Source of the DNA: a virus
Strand: one strand, 5' to 3'
Length of the DNA: 64,000 nt
IMG/VR virus record: IMGVR_UViG_3300005613_000060
Location: 1-64,000 of that record
Below are positions 54,780-62,486 of the stretch, piece by piece. The notes under the pieces were generated by a model. That model made no database searches. It saw only the letters and a list, made by a program, of their open reading frames with translations, and was not told where the DNA came from. The position numbers and the translations under genes are program-made. The first letter of the stretch is position 1. Each line of letters starts with the position of its first letter.

Positions 54780-55295
54780 TTATTGATCGTAAGCCATAGA
54801 GCTACCCCCTCTTATTCTTGATTTTTGTTCATCTTGCAAATCTTTATATGCACCTTTAAATGATTGTCTAATAGCTTCAAAATCTTTAGCCATAGCTCTA
54901 ATCTGACCAATGTTTCCATCTTTACCATCTGTAATTTGTGCTGTTGCCATATAATTAGCTATTCTGTCTAAAGCTTTTCTTATACCATCATAGGCTCTTT
55001 TAGTTGGTGATTCATATAATGTTTCACAAAACGCTAAAGCTCTTTGAATAAGTTCATCTTCTGTTGAAAAATCAGGATCTATTTCATTTATAATAAGTAT
55101 TTCTTTATCATATTCTGGTGTATGAAAAAAAGGATTAGCATCAGGATCAGGACAGGTCATATAAAATAAATACTGATATATTTTTAAATAATCATCAGGA
55201 TACTTATCCATTATATTTTTTAATGTTCCTAAAGTATAACAATGTTCTGTAGGAATAACTTTACCGTTCTGTATATCAAAAAGTTTAATTATCAT
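54780..55295 (-). CDS. Conserved terminase-adjacent protein, small terminase candidate
   Basis: The product has 171 residues. It has a conserved C-terminal half with AYDGIRKALDRIANYMATAQ, ITDGKDGNI, IRQSFKGAYKDLQDEQ and a final RIRGGSSMAYDQ. I recognise this C-terminus as highly conserved across Bacteroidota phages just ahead of TerL. The helical character, size and place fit a small terminase subunit, but that role is inferred. It overlaps the upstream nuclease stop by 4 nt (ATGA-type). Confidence 0.65.
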   Translation of the reverse strand: MIIKLFDIQNGKVIPTEHCYTLGTLKNIMDKYPDDYLKIYQYLFYMTCPDPDANPFFHTPEYDKEILIINEIDPDFSTEDELIQRALAFCETLYESPTKRAYDGIRKALDRIANYMATAQITDGKDGNIGQIRAMAKDFEAIRQSFKGAYKDLQDEQKSRIRGGSSMAYDQ

Positions 55296-56125
55296 TTTTT
55301 TACATTTATTTTATTTCTATTATCTTTTAACCAAAAGATAATTGACATAATTTCTTCTTTTAGATAAGGCACTTCCATTTGTATTACTTCTTTAACAACA
55401 GGATCTCCATTGCTTAATTTTTTATAAATGGGATATCCAAACTCATCTTCACCCTCTTGTTCAAAAATAACATGATGTATGTATATCTCACCCGGTTTTA
55501 GTTTAGGATTATGCTTTAATATAATATACATATAAATACTCAATTGTAAAGCATAATGATTAAAACTACAGTCATCTAAATTATTTACAGGATGAAGCAT
55601 TTTCTTAGAAATCCCTTCCCAATTAACATAAGATTCAGTTTTAATTTCTTTATTAGTTTTATAATCAATAATATTAACCCTTCCATTAATTACTTCTACT
55701 AAATCTGATTGACCACATATTCCTGCAGATTTTAAATAAACCATATGTTCTGGATATATACCTTCTGTAAGTTTAGGTTCCGGTGCATACTTTATACCTT
55801 CTTTTTCTATTGGAGAATAAACAGGTAAGGGTATACCTTCTTTTTCTATTGAAGCAAAAGAACATAAATCAGATTCTCTTTGATTATGATAAAAAGTTCC
55901 TAATTCAAGTGCTCTTTCAGATTCTGTTTTCCAAGCATCTTCAATTTCTTGAGGTTTCATACCATACCATTTAGATTTCTTATTTTTACTAACCTTTTCT
56001 GCTATACTTTTAGAATTAAAAGGTTCTTTAAACTGAGAAATCAAAGTGGTTACTGATATCCAGTTAATGTTATCTTCTTCTAAGCTAACATAACTATGAT
56101 CTTCTGCTTTAAATACTATACTCAT
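55292..56125 (-). CDS. PD-(D/E)XK superfamily nuclease
   Basis: The product has 277 residues. The catalytic pattern is visible: ELGTFYHNQRES with H80, GICGQSDLVEV with D141, then NIIDYKTNK with D154-Y-K156, and a later helix LQLSIYMYI equivalent to the QxxxY motif. This is the RecB/Cas4-like form common in phages. Crassvirales encode one near the terminase genes. Possible roles are DNA end processing in recombination or packaging. The C-terminal basic helix (FWLKDNRNKINVKK) closes the protein. Confidence 0.8.
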   Translation of the reverse strand: MSIVFKAEDHSYVSLEEDNINWISVTTLISQFKEPFNSKSIAEKVSKNKKSKWYGMKPQEIEDAWKTESERALELGTFYHNQRESDLCSFASIEKEGIPLPVYSPIEKEGIKYAPEPKLTEGIYPEHMVYLKSAGICGQSDLVEVINGRVNIIDYKTNKEIKTESYVNWEGISKKMLHPVNNLDDCSFNHYALQLSIYMYIILKHNPKLKPGEIYIHHVIFEQEGEDEFGYPIYKKLSNGDPVVKEVIQMEVPYLKEEIMSIIFWLKDNRNKINVKK

Positions 56126-56126
56126 T

Positions 56127-56429
56127 TTATTTATAATTTTCTAATTGATCTTCATCTTCTTCAGTTATTAATGCTTGCCATTTTCCTGCAGGGCACTCTG
56201 ATGATAAAGATCTTGTTTTTAAAGATAATGAACAACCACATAAACTACAACAAGGCTGTGTACCTAAAACTACACACTCTTTACCTGTGTCATCTTTTTT
56301 ATTACAGTCTTTACATATCTTATATCTGTCACTAGCAATTGCTTCTATGTAACTCTTACGTATTAGAGAGTTTTTTAAACCCTCCATTATTTGCTTTCTA
56401 TTTTTCCAAGCTTCAAATATCTTTTGCAT
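56127..56429 (-). CDS. Small zinc-ribbon protein
   Basis: The product has 100 residues. A basic helical N-terminus (KNSLIRKSYIEAIASDRYKI) is followed by a zinc-binding region CKDCNKKD, C, QPCCSLCGCSL, and ECPAGKW. The CxxC...CCxxCGC...CPxxKW layout is a conserved small protein of crAss-like phages as I recall. Its start overlaps the end of the HU-like gene by 17 nt. It may bind nucleic acid or act in transcription. Function not established. Confidence 0.65.
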   Translation of the reverse strand: MQKIFEAWKNRKQIMEGLKNSLIRKSYIEAIASDRYKICKDCNKKDDTGKECVVLGTQPCCSLCGCSLSLKTRSLSSECPAGKWQALITEEDEDQLENYK

Positions 56430-56784
56430 CTTTCCAGTTTTGTTTTTCTTTTAAAAACTCATCTATTTTAACTTTAATAGCTTCAAGTTTTTCTAACTTT
56501 TCTTCAGTTGTTTTTTTATAATGATATCCTGAAAAAGAATAAGTATTAACTACATTCAATTTTCTTTTACATTTTTCTATAGATTGCTCTACTTTATTTT
56601 TTCTAATTAAAAAATGTCCTAAACCAGGTACATTAATTTTTAAATCAGAAAGATCAGATAAATTTGTTCTAAGTTCTTTATAGAAAAAATTTACTATATC
56701 ATAAACTTTGTACTCATCAATATCTAAATCTTCAGATATAGTCTTTACAATTTTATTATACTTTTTCGGAATCATCTTTAGCAA
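56413..56784 (-). CDS. HU/IHF-like protein
   Basis: The product has 123 residues. Helices (MIPKKYNKIVKTISEDLDID, YKVYDIVNFFYKELRTNL) are followed by LKINVPGLGHFLIRKNKV, which corresponds to the GLG.F turn and start of the DNA-binding arm in HU/IHF proteins. The C-terminus is a charged helix. Crassvirales carry IHF-like subunits, and a second candidate starts at 36889. Its start lies 29 nt inside the preceding gene; an internal Met (residue 4) is an alternative start. It may bend DNA in the head or during packaging. Confidence 0.65.
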   Translation of the reverse strand: MLKMIPKKYNKIVKTISEDLDIDEYKVYDIVNFFYKELRTNLSDLSDLKINVPGLGHFLIRKNKVEQSIEKCKRKLNVVNTYSFSGYHYKKTTEEKLEKLEAIKVKIDEFLKEKQNWKDAKDI

Positions 56785-57136
56785 AAAACTTTATTTCTAG
56801 TAATATATTACCAGATGTTTTTAATTTCATATCGGGATTAAGCATTATAAGCTTTTTATTGTTTTTATCTTTTATTACTATATTTTTTTTAATACACTTA
56901 TTTATAGCATTTCTTACAGATTGTGGTGTTTTAAATATCCAATCTTCTTCTGAAGATGCATCATAACAAAAATCTGTAAGTTCTGTTGGTTCATTAAAAC
57001 TTAAAAGAGTTAAACAATTAACCTCAGATTCACTTACTGTTACTCTATTTAAATAACAGTAAGTGATAATCTGAAATTTTACTAAATCCCATTTAGGCAT
57101 TACAGCCTTTTTTTCAATGCGATTTACTAAAGCCAT
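56756..57136 (-). CDS. Conserved small protein, possible winged-helix
   Basis: The product has 126 residues. It is helical with a central segment (PQSVRNAINKCIKKNIVIKD) like a recognition helix followed by a wing (KKLIMLNPDMKLKTSGNILL). I recall the N-P-D/E-x-K...GNILL ending from conserved proteins of Bacteroidota phages. DNA binding is inferred from the pattern only. It abuts the coiled-coil gene upstream. Confidence 0.58.
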   Translation of the reverse strand: MALVNRIEKKAVMPKWDLVKFQIITYCYLNRVTVSESEVNCLTLLSFNEPTELTDFCYDASSEEDWIFKTPQSVRNAINKCIKKNIVIKDKNNKKLIMLNPDMKLKTSGNILLEIKFFAKDDSEKV

Positions 57137-57137
57137 T

Positions 57138-57425
57138 TTATGATTTTTTAAGTTTTCTACTAGAGTTAGTTTTAGGCTCTTCTTTTATTGGTTTAACTGG
57201 TGCTTTAAACTCTTCTTCATCTTCTTCTAACTCTTGACTTTGTTGTGCAAGCATAGCAAACTGCATTTGAATTTGAGTTCTTTTTAATCTTACTTCATCA
57301 ATGTCTGCAAGAACTTTTTCATACTTGTACTGTGCATCTAAATAAGGCATTGATTCCTCATAAAATTGCATCATTTCTTTTTTCTTTTCCTCCATTTGTT
57401 CTGGAGTAAGTTGTTGGTTTTCCAT
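57138..57425 (-). CDS. Coiled-coil protein opening the packaging operon
   Basis: The product has 95 residues. The N-terminal two thirds are predicted coiled coil (EQMEEKKKEMMQFYEESMPY, ADIDEVRLKRTQIQMQFAML), then an acidic stretch and a basic tail. It is the first gene after the terminator at 57485-57511 and has a TATATTTG promoter-like element upstream. A structural or assembly role is possible. Function unknown. Confidence 0.58.
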   Translation of the reverse strand: MENQQLTPEQMEEKKKEMMQFYEESMPYLDAQYKYEKVLADIDEVRLKRTQIQMQFAMLAQQSQELEEDEEEFKAPVKPIKEEPKTNSSRKLKKS

Positions 57426-57441
57426 AATAAATTATTTAATT

Positions 57442-57454
57442 TTAAACAAATATA
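57442..57454 (-). promoter_or_regulatory. Candidate Bacteroidota-type promoter element
   Basis: The minus strand reads TATATTTGTTTAA, starting 29 nt before the ATG at 57425, with TTTTTG 17 nt further upstream as a possible -33 element. TAnnTTTG is the Bacteroidota -7 consensus. The element lies between a strong terminator and the first gene of the packaging operon. Confidence 0.5.
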
Positions 57455-57484
57455 CAAAAAAAGTTTAAACACAAAAAGTTTAAA

Positions 57485-57511
57485 TAAAAAAACCTAGATT
57501 TCTATCTAGGT
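57485..57511 (-). terminator. Strong intrinsic terminator after the basic-protein cluster
   Basis: On the minus strand a perfect 8-bp stem ACCTAGAT/ATCTAGGT with a 4-nt loop is followed by seven T (T-tract 57486-57492 region). It closes the operon ending with the gene at 57575. Confidence 0.92.
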
Positions 57512-57574
57512 CTTATTTATCTATATGTTAATTTATATTAGTTCCAATAAATAAAAGTGTAATTATCTTCCATA

Positions 57575-57892
57575 TTATTTTTTCTTTTTATTATTTCTAG
57601 CAGATATAGCTTTAGCTTTTTCTTTTGCATCTGCTTTGCTACTTGCACCCCAAGCTTTTAATGATAAAAGTAAACGTGTAGGTTTACCATCTTTATCTTT
57701 TTCAGGACCTTTTGAGTTACCCATTCTTGCTAAGAAAGATGCTCTTCTTGGATTATCTCCAGATTTTACAGGAGGTTTTAGATTGCTACCTTCTTTTTTA
57801 GCAGAAGCTCTACCTTTAGCATTAAGACCACCTTTTGGATTCTGACCCTCTTTTCTTTGCCAAGCTGCTGTTTTGTAAGTTTTCTTTGCCAT
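57575..57892 (-). CDS. Small basic protein, DUF6321-like
   Basis: The product has 105 residues. The pattern TAAWQRKEGQNPKGGLNAKG, PPVKSGDNPRRASFLARMGN, GPEKDKDGKPTRLLLSLKAW is, from memory, that of DUF6321, found in environmental phages and some giant viruses. It is highly basic. It is one of four consecutive Lys-rich proteins and abuts the previous gene's stop. Role likely in nucleic-acid packaging or the virion interior, inferred from charge. Confidence 0.7.
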   Translation of the reverse strand: MAKKTYKTAAWQRKEGQNPKGGLNAKGRASAKKEGSNLKPPVKSGDNPRRASFLARMGNSKGPEKDKDGKPTRLLLSLKAWGASSKADAKEKAKAISARNNKKKK

Positions 57893-58134
57893 TATCTTTT
57901 TTTACCTTTATGTAATCCATGCTTTGCATGTTGTTCTCCTTTTCTTGTAGCTTCTCTTTTTTTCTTATTAGCTGCTGCAAGCTTTGCTTTACCGCTTTTA
58001 CTACTTTTAAGTTTAGAAATAGTTGCGGATGGTGCATAAACTTCTCCAGTTTCTCCTGAAGGTTTGCCAGAAGGAGTTCTCCATTTTTGTTTAGTCCATC
58101 TGTCTAAACTTTTTTGAGATGATGCCTTTGCCAT
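57892..58134 (-). CDS. Small basic protein, DUF5872-related
   Basis: The product has 80 residues. SLDRWTKQKWRTPSGKPSGE, YAPSATISKLKSSKSGKAKL and a basic tail with HAKHGLHKGKKR resemble short basic proteins shared by phages and large algal viruses (DUF5872-type context). The W-T-x-x-K-W motif is typical. Its ATG is separated from the neighbouring stop by a few bases. Probably a nucleic-acid-binding virion protein. Confidence 0.68.
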   Translation of the reverse strand: MAKASSQKSLDRWTKQKWRTPSGKPSGETGEVYAPSATISKLKSSKSGKAKLAAANKKKREATRKGEQHAKHGLHKGKKR

Positions 58135-58141
58135 AGATAGA

Positions 58142-58441
58142 TTATTTTTTCTTTTTTACAGTACCCCCTACTTTTTTGTAACCCATTTTATTTCTAACTG
58201 CTGTAGGTAATTTAGAGAGACCCTTATTATCAGAAGGTACTTCTTTTAAAGTTCCTCCTTTAGCCATTTTAGTAGTAGTTGCTCCTCCTTTTTTCTTATA
58301 CATCTTAGTTGTCAACTTATCAGCTCTTCCAGCTGCTATACCTGCTCTTACTGTTTTACCTTCATCAGTAAGTCTGTTAGCTCGGTCTAATAGCTTAGCT
58401 GATTTTTTTTCTAACTTCTCTTTTCTTTTTGGGCTTTTCAT
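58142..58441 (-). CDS. Small lysine-rich protein
   Basis: The product has 99 residues and is highly basic. The N-terminal helix (RKEKLEKKSAKLLDRANRLT) is followed by Gly/Lys linkers with KKGGATTTKMAKGGTLKEVP, then DNKGLSKLPTAVRNKMGYKK and a KKKK end. The DNKGLxKLPxxVRNKMGY stretch recurs in short phage proteins of marine origin as I recall. Third of the four-gene basic cluster. Confidence 0.65.
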   Translation of the reverse strand: MKSPKRKEKLEKKSAKLLDRANRLTDEGKTVRAGIAAGRADKLTTKMYKKKGGATTTKMAKGGTLKEVPSDNKGLSKLPTAVRNKMGYKKVGGTVKKKK

Positions 58442-58460
58442 AATATTAATTTAAAATTTA

Positions 58461-58649
58461 TTATTTTTTTGTTTTGTAACCACCACCTTTAGCTTTATAT
58501 TCTTTTGCTAACATTTGTGCTTTTCTTGCTGACCACTGTCCAGGATTACCTCCTTTACTACCAGCTTTAATCTTTTCAAATAAAGATTTTCTCATTCCAG
58601 GTTTTGTATAATTCCCTGCTTTATTTACTGTGCTTTTTTTTGCTGCCAT
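58461..58649 (-). CDS. Small basic protein, DUF5872-like
   Basis: The product has 62 residues. The C-terminal half, KGGNPGQWSARKAQMLAKEY followed by KAKGGGYKTKK, matches my memory of DUF5872 (PGQWSARKAQ...EY...GGGY), a motif in phages and giant viruses. Its ATG abuts the stop of the spanin-like gene. Likely a DNA- or capsid-interior protein given its charge. Confidence 0.7.
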   Translation of the reverse strand: MAAKKSTVNKAGNYTKPGMRKSLFEKIKAGSKGGNPGQWSARKAQMLAKEYKAKGGGYKTKK

Positions 58650-59293
58650 TATAGTCTTGTTCCAATTAATATTCCAGTTCCTAATAACCCTGCTTTAAAC
58701 CACCATTTATCATAAAACGGGGTTGTAGCTTTAATACTGTAATTAGATAAATTGCTAACTTTTAAATAAGGATTATTAGAAACTACACTAACTACTTGTG
58801 TATTGCGTTTAAATATACCATTATTTTTTTTACCAGTTACAATTAATAAATCATTAGTGATATTAATGTTTTCAAAATCTAATCCTTTGTTATGACTTTT
58901 ACCATTTATTGTAATCCAATTATCTACGTAATTAAAAGGTACGTTAAATGTGTCACACGGTAGAGTATCTGTATAATATACAGGTACATCTCTATAAACA
59001 ATTTCTGTAACAATTTTAGTTATAGTTTTTGGTTTTTTAATTCTTATATCATCTATGACTCTTATTAAAGAGTCTTTAGCTATTTTAAGTTCTTTTTCTG
59101 AAACTTCTAAAGTTTCATTATAGTATACTAATTTATCTGATTTTGATTTATAAATTTGAGCCGAATCTTTATATTGTAATAAATTTCCAATTGATTCATA
59201 TGTATCTTGATTAGATTTACAAGTTGATATACTAAAAAAAAGTAACACTAGTAAAACTAAACCCAAAACAATATCATAGACTCTAAAACTCAT
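58649..59293 (-). CDS. Spanin-like membrane protein candidate
   Basis: The product has 214 residues. The N-terminal hydrophobic helix (VLGLVLLVLLFFSISTC) ends with a Cys and is followed by a long charged helix (KELKIAKDSLIRVIDDIRIK) that could span the periplasm. A beta-type region with CDTFNVPFNYVDNWI follows, and a short hydrophobic C-terminal segment (KAGLLGTGILIGTRL). It lies next to endolysin and holin, 1 nt from the endolysin stop. This suggests an inner-membrane or unimolecular spanin, by context. Confidence 0.55.
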   Translation of the reverse strand: MSFRVYDIVLGLVLLVLLFFSISTCKSNQDTYESIGNLLQYKDSAQIYKSKSDKLVYYNETLEVSEKELKIAKDSLIRVIDDIRIKKPKTITKIVTEIVYRDVPVYYTDTLPCDTFNVPFNYVDNWITINGKSHNKGLDFENINITNDLLIVTGKKNNGIFKRNTQVVSVVSNNPYLKVSNLSNYSIKATTPFYDKWWFKAGLLGTGILIGTRL

Positions 59294-59294
59294 A

Positions 59295-60245
59295 TTAAAA
59301 ACTTTTTAATATATCTATTAATTTAGGATGAGGATACATGTCCCATTTACCGTATATTACATTGGTGTGACAATATATACCTGGATTTGCTGCTACATAA
59401 TCTTTATCTAAAAAATTAAATGCTTCAAAGTCTCCTTTTTCTTTAATAAGTTTTGCTAATCCTTTTCTCGGGTCTATATTATCTCTTTCACAAATAAATA
59501 ATATTAACTCATGTAATGCTTCTAATTGAGTATCTGAATAATTATGAAAATACTCAAAACCTCTAAACTGTTCTTCTAGTTGTATAATTTGTGATTTATC
59601 CGCTTTAGTTCCAACATAAGTATAAAACTCATCTTTTTCTTTTGCTATCCAAGTTTTTTTACCGTTAATAGTTTTGTAGTATCCTCCTTTAGTTAATTGC
59701 CCAAAATTATTACATTCAATACCTACAGATTCTCTATGAACCACATTATTACCAATACCTAAATGCCAACCATAGCCACCATCGGGTATACACTTTATTA
59801 TTTTACCATCATAAGTATCATCATCTCCTTTAATAGATTGCCCACCAATAATAAACTCGGTAGCTATTTTACCTCTTGCATCACTAGCCCAATGATTTAC
59901 TGTGTTATAAGGATTATGCCAACCAGCTGTATGATGTAAGAATAGCCATCTTTTTTTAGTAGGTCCTTTAAGGTACTCATCTTTAGGTAAAAAGACTTCA
60001 TTAATTTGATCTTCTATATTATCAAACTCAAATGTTTCTGTTAAGTCTGTTGTAGCATATAGAGCTTTCCAAGTAGCATTACCTACTAATCCGTCAACTA
60101 CTAAACCATGATCTTCTTGAAACTCCATTACAGCTAATTCTGTAATAGGACCAAATATGCCATCTACATGTTCTAAGTTTAGTAACCTTTGTAATTCTTT
60201 TACATCCCCATTTATTTCACCAAGTTTTAGAAGTCTTCTATCCAT
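59295..60245 (-). CDS. Endolysin: peptidoglycan-binding plus N-acetylmuramoyl-L-alanine amidase
   Basis: The product has 316 residues. Residues about 5-65 are a peptidoglycan-binding-1 domain (DVKELQRLLNLEHVDGIFGP, FQEDHGLVVDGLVGNATWKA). Residues about 95-300 are an Amidase_2 zinc enzyme: FLHHTAGWH with H104/H105, YGWHLGIGN, SVGIECNNFG, and a late WDMYPHP segment with the last metal ligand and catalytic Asp/His region. The domain order (binding N-terminal) fits phage lysins. The neighbour upstream is a holin, giving a lysis cassette. Confidence 0.87.
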   Translation of the reverse strand: MDRRLLKLGEINGDVKELQRLLNLEHVDGIFGPITELAVMEFQEDHGLVVDGLVGNATWKALYATTDLTETFEFDNIEDQINEVFLPKDEYLKGPTKKRWLFLHHTAGWHNPYNTVNHWASDARGKIATEFIIGGQSIKGDDDTYDGKIIKCIPDGGYGWHLGIGNNVVHRESVGIECNNFGQLTKGGYYKTINGKKTWIAKEKDEFYTYVGTKADKSQIIQLEEQFRGFEYFHNYSDTQLEALHELILFICERDNIDPRKGLAKLIKEKGDFEAFNFLDKDYVAANPGIYCHTNVIYGKWDMYPHPKLIDILKSF

Positions 60246-60280
60246 TTAGTTTTTTTTGCTTAATTTTAAATACAATTCTT

Positions 60281-60712
60281 TTATATTGTCTTTTTAATAT
60301 CTGTTATCTCTTTTTTACCTTTCTTAATTGTATTCATTAGCTTGTTAAAGTAGAATTGAAATCCACGCTCTTTGTTTAACGCTTTTATGTTCTCCTCTAT
60401 ACTTAAGGCTTCAACAAATATCAAAACAAACGTTCCAACCTTAGTAAAAAAATGAGGTTGCCCAAACAAGTCGCTAGCAATTATAAAAATGTCAATAGGG
60501 TAGAGTAACAAAATAACTACTTGATAGAAAAACATTTTGAATATTAAACGGCTTAACTTATGGCTTGTAAACCCTTGTTTCTTAATTACTGACTTAGATA
60601 CTCCTAACAAAGTGTCAGCAAGTATAAAACCCGCTACTATCATCATTAGTGGCGCAATAGGTGTAAAGAATACCACCATGGAAGTAATGAGAGTAAATAT
60701 AGTTGTTTTCAT
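60281..60712 (-). CDS. Holin (phage holin 4 family type)
   Basis: The product has 143 residues. Several hydrophobic segments are visible: residues about 4-34 (LITSMVVFFTPIAPLMMIVA, then GFILADTLLGVSKS), 60-75 and 85-105. The ADTLLG..KS..KK.GFTSHKLSR pattern is typical of toxin-secretion/phage lysis holin family 4. The C-terminus is basic. It sits directly before the endolysin in transcription order. Confidence 0.75.
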   Translation of the reverse strand: MKTTIFTLITSMVVFFTPIAPLMMIVAGFILADTLLGVSKSVIKKQGFTSHKLSRLIFKMFFYQVVILLLYPIDIFIIASDLFGQPHFFTKVGTFVLIFVEALSIEENIKALNKERGFQFYFNKLMNTIKKGKKEITDIKKTI

Positions 60713-60945
60713 TAGATTTCGTATTTTGGAAGTTCTACATTAAGTACCCAGTTTTCTATATCTGCATCTTCCCAAGTTAACTCATAAGTAAACCCTTGTA
60801 AGTTCACGCCAAATTTAGCTGAATCAGTTGTTAGCAAAATATCTACATTGCAAGTTTTACTAGGTAGCGAGTCGTTAACCACTAGTATCTCAATAGTTGG
60901 GTTAACTATTTCTACATTAAATTGTTCAAATTTATATGTTTTCAT
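60712..60945 (-). CDS. Small hypothetical protein
   Basis: The product has 77 residues and is mainly beta-type (FNVEIVNPTIEILVVNDSLP; LLTTDSAKFGVNLQGFTYEL). No domain is recognised. It sits between the Lcl-domain protein and holin with overlaps of 1 nt at both ends, so it is part of the same translated operon. A decoration or chaperone-type protein of the adhesin module is one possibility. Confidence 0.5.
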   Translation of the reverse strand: MKTYKFEQFNVEIVNPTIEILVVNDSLPSKTCNVDILLTTDSAKFGVNLQGFTYELTWEDADIENWVLNVELPKYEI

Positions 60946-61568
60946 TATGATAATATGTTAGATGTTGAAAGTGAGAATGTGCGTACTGGATAGGCTCTTC
61001 CTGAATTTCCTGTTTTTAAAGCTGTTGTTATAAGCCTATAACTAGCACTAGCAACAAACGCACTTGTAGCCGAAAAACTAGTTGAAATCCAGTATTGCAA
61101 AGCGTTTACATTATTAAATGGAGCAAAGCCAAAATGTGCTGTTACAGAAACATCAACGATGTTTATAAATTCTTTATAGTTCCACATTCTCCAACCGCTA
61201 AAACCTCCTAACGTGTAAGCATTACAAAAGTCAATAGCCAAGTCCCATGTAGTGTTATTAGTAAGTGTTAGCTGTCTAGTGTATGCTAACAAAGTACTAC
61301 CATTCCAAGTAGACCAATCTAAAACTATGTCATCAGCATAAGTTTGCCCACCTAAAATATCAGTAAACCTATCAGTAGTAGTATTTATTGTTGCTGTTCC
61401 GTCATTGTGCAAAGGTGCTGTATCAAGTGTAAAAAAGTCAGTATCTCTACCAGCTTGTAAATCTCCATCATCACCAGTTCTATAAGATATTGTTTGTCCT
61501 GTTTTAATTAACGTAGCTGTTGGGCGAGCAGGGCTTGATGATTGTATTATTTCTATTCTTGTACTCAT
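60945..61568 (-). CDS. Lcl/DUF1566-domain protein, receptor-binding candidate
   Basis: The product has 207 residues. Residues about 20-200 follow the Lcl C-terminal (DUF1566) pattern: KTGQTISYRTGDDGDLQAGR, a W-S-T-W strand, a helix with DFCNAYTLGG, then GFSGWRMWNYKEFINIVD in place of the usual GYSDWRLPNxKEL, and YWISTSF in place of YWSST, with a final RAYPVRTFS. The fold is related to C-type lectin-like domains that display adhesive surfaces. It may be a tip or decoration adhesin. The following gene overlaps its stop. Confidence 0.7.
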   Translation of the reverse strand: MSTRIEIIQSSSPARPTATLIKTGQTISYRTGDDGDLQAGRDTDFFTLDTAPLHNDGTATINTTTDRFTDILGGQTYADDIVLDWSTWNGSTLLAYTRQLTLTNNTTWDLAIDFCNAYTLGGFSGWRMWNYKEFINIVDVSVTAHFGFAPFNNVNALQYWISTSFSATSAFVASASYRLITTALKTGNSGRAYPVRTFSLSTSNILS

Positions 61569-61569
61569 C

Positions 61570-62121
61570 TTAGTATGTCTTATTTAAGATAAAGATGTCA
61601 CTGTAAATGTTGTTTCCTAAGTCAGCTGCTCCCCACTCAATAGTTATATCAAGAGTGTTAGATATAGTAGTATCAAATGTAGTATTGTTAACAATATTAA
61701 AAGCAAACCCTTCCGTAGCTCCATTAGAAGTTTTTACATAGTGAAAAGTACCTAATGATACTATAGAAGCTGTTCCTGCAGTACCTAAAGCTCTAATAGT
61801 AAAATCTACATTTAAGGAAAATATATCATTAGCAATGTTACTTATAGGTTGCGCTCCGCTATCAAGTAAGACAACAGCTCCTGTTTTTACTCGTATTCTT
61901 ATAGTTTGGTTATTAGCAACATTTAACACTCCTGCTACCACAGCTCTAAAACTATCTCCTACTTGAAATCCATTAGCAGGAACAGATAAACTACCTACTC
62001 CACCATTAATAATAGATGTCTCTACTGTAGTATTAGTAATAGGAACACTATCTGCTGTTTGAGCAAATAAACCAAAATTATTAGTTTTTGGAACTTTATC
62101 TATATTAATAATAGTAGCCAT
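61570..62121 (-). CDS. Beta-rich decoration or fibre-associated protein
   Basis: The product has 183 residues, mostly beta strands with few charged residues (SLSVPANGFQVGDSFRAVVA, then GVLNVANNQTIRIRVKTGAV, and DTTISNTLDITIEWGAADLG). This resembles jelly-roll decoration domains in environmental phage structural clusters. It ends in YSDIFILNKTY. It is adjacent to the Lcl-domain gene and likely part of a surface module. No enzyme motif is visible. Confidence 0.58.
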   Translation of the reverse strand: MATIINIDKVPKTNNFGLFAQTADSVPITNTTVETSIINGGVGSLSVPANGFQVGDSFRAVVAGVLNVANNQTIRIRVKTGAVVLLDSGAQPISNIANDIFSLNVDFTIRALGTAGTASIVSLGTFHYVKTSNGATEGFAFNIVNNTTFDTTISNTLDITIEWGAADLGNNIYSDIFILNKTY

Positions 62122-62123
62122 TC

Positions 62124-62465
62124 TTAATAGACAAACGTAATTAAAAAGTCAGTACCTGTTGCATCGTAAGCAAAAGAAGTAAAATAATTATTTAAGGAAT
62201 CTGCCGAAAAATTTAATATTTCTCCCGGTCTAATAACTTCCCCTAACACTTCTCCATCTGCTAATCCTGTATTAGCTACAGATACAGAATAAAATTGAGC
62301 TGCTACTGTGTTTACATTTCCTACTCCAGTAGGTCTAATAATACCTGTTGTTCTTGTTTGAGATTGGGTTGCTGAAATAGATTGTTGTAATCCTTTAAGT
62401 ACTTTGGATTGGTAAGGGTAATTAGTACCCTTACCTCCCTCTGATTTACGGTTTCCTTGTGACAT
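62124..62465 (-). CDS. Small beta-type virion protein
   Basis: The product has 113 residues. The N-terminus is disordered and Ser/Gln-rich (YQSKVLKGLQQSISATQSQT), followed by a beta domain (FYSVSVANTGLADGEVLGEV, then RPGEILNFSADSLNNYFTSF) that ends at FLITFVY. It looks like a small decoration protein in which the beta domain presents a compact surface. The family is not identified. Neighbouring genes share the small beta-rich type. Confidence 0.52.
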   Translation of the reverse strand: MSQGNRKSEGGKGTNYPYQSKVLKGLQQSISATQSQTRTTGIIRPTGVGNVNTVAAQFYSVSVANTGLADGEVLGEVIRPGEILNFSADSLNNYFTSFAYDATGTDFLITFVY

Positions 62466-62486
62466 AATAGTTATTTATTTATGTTA

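Noticed and set aside
57539-57572. 11-codon minus-strand ORF (MEDNYTFIYWN) after the basic-protein cluster
   Set aside because: Too short to support. It lies between a stop codon and a terminator with no conserved feature visible.
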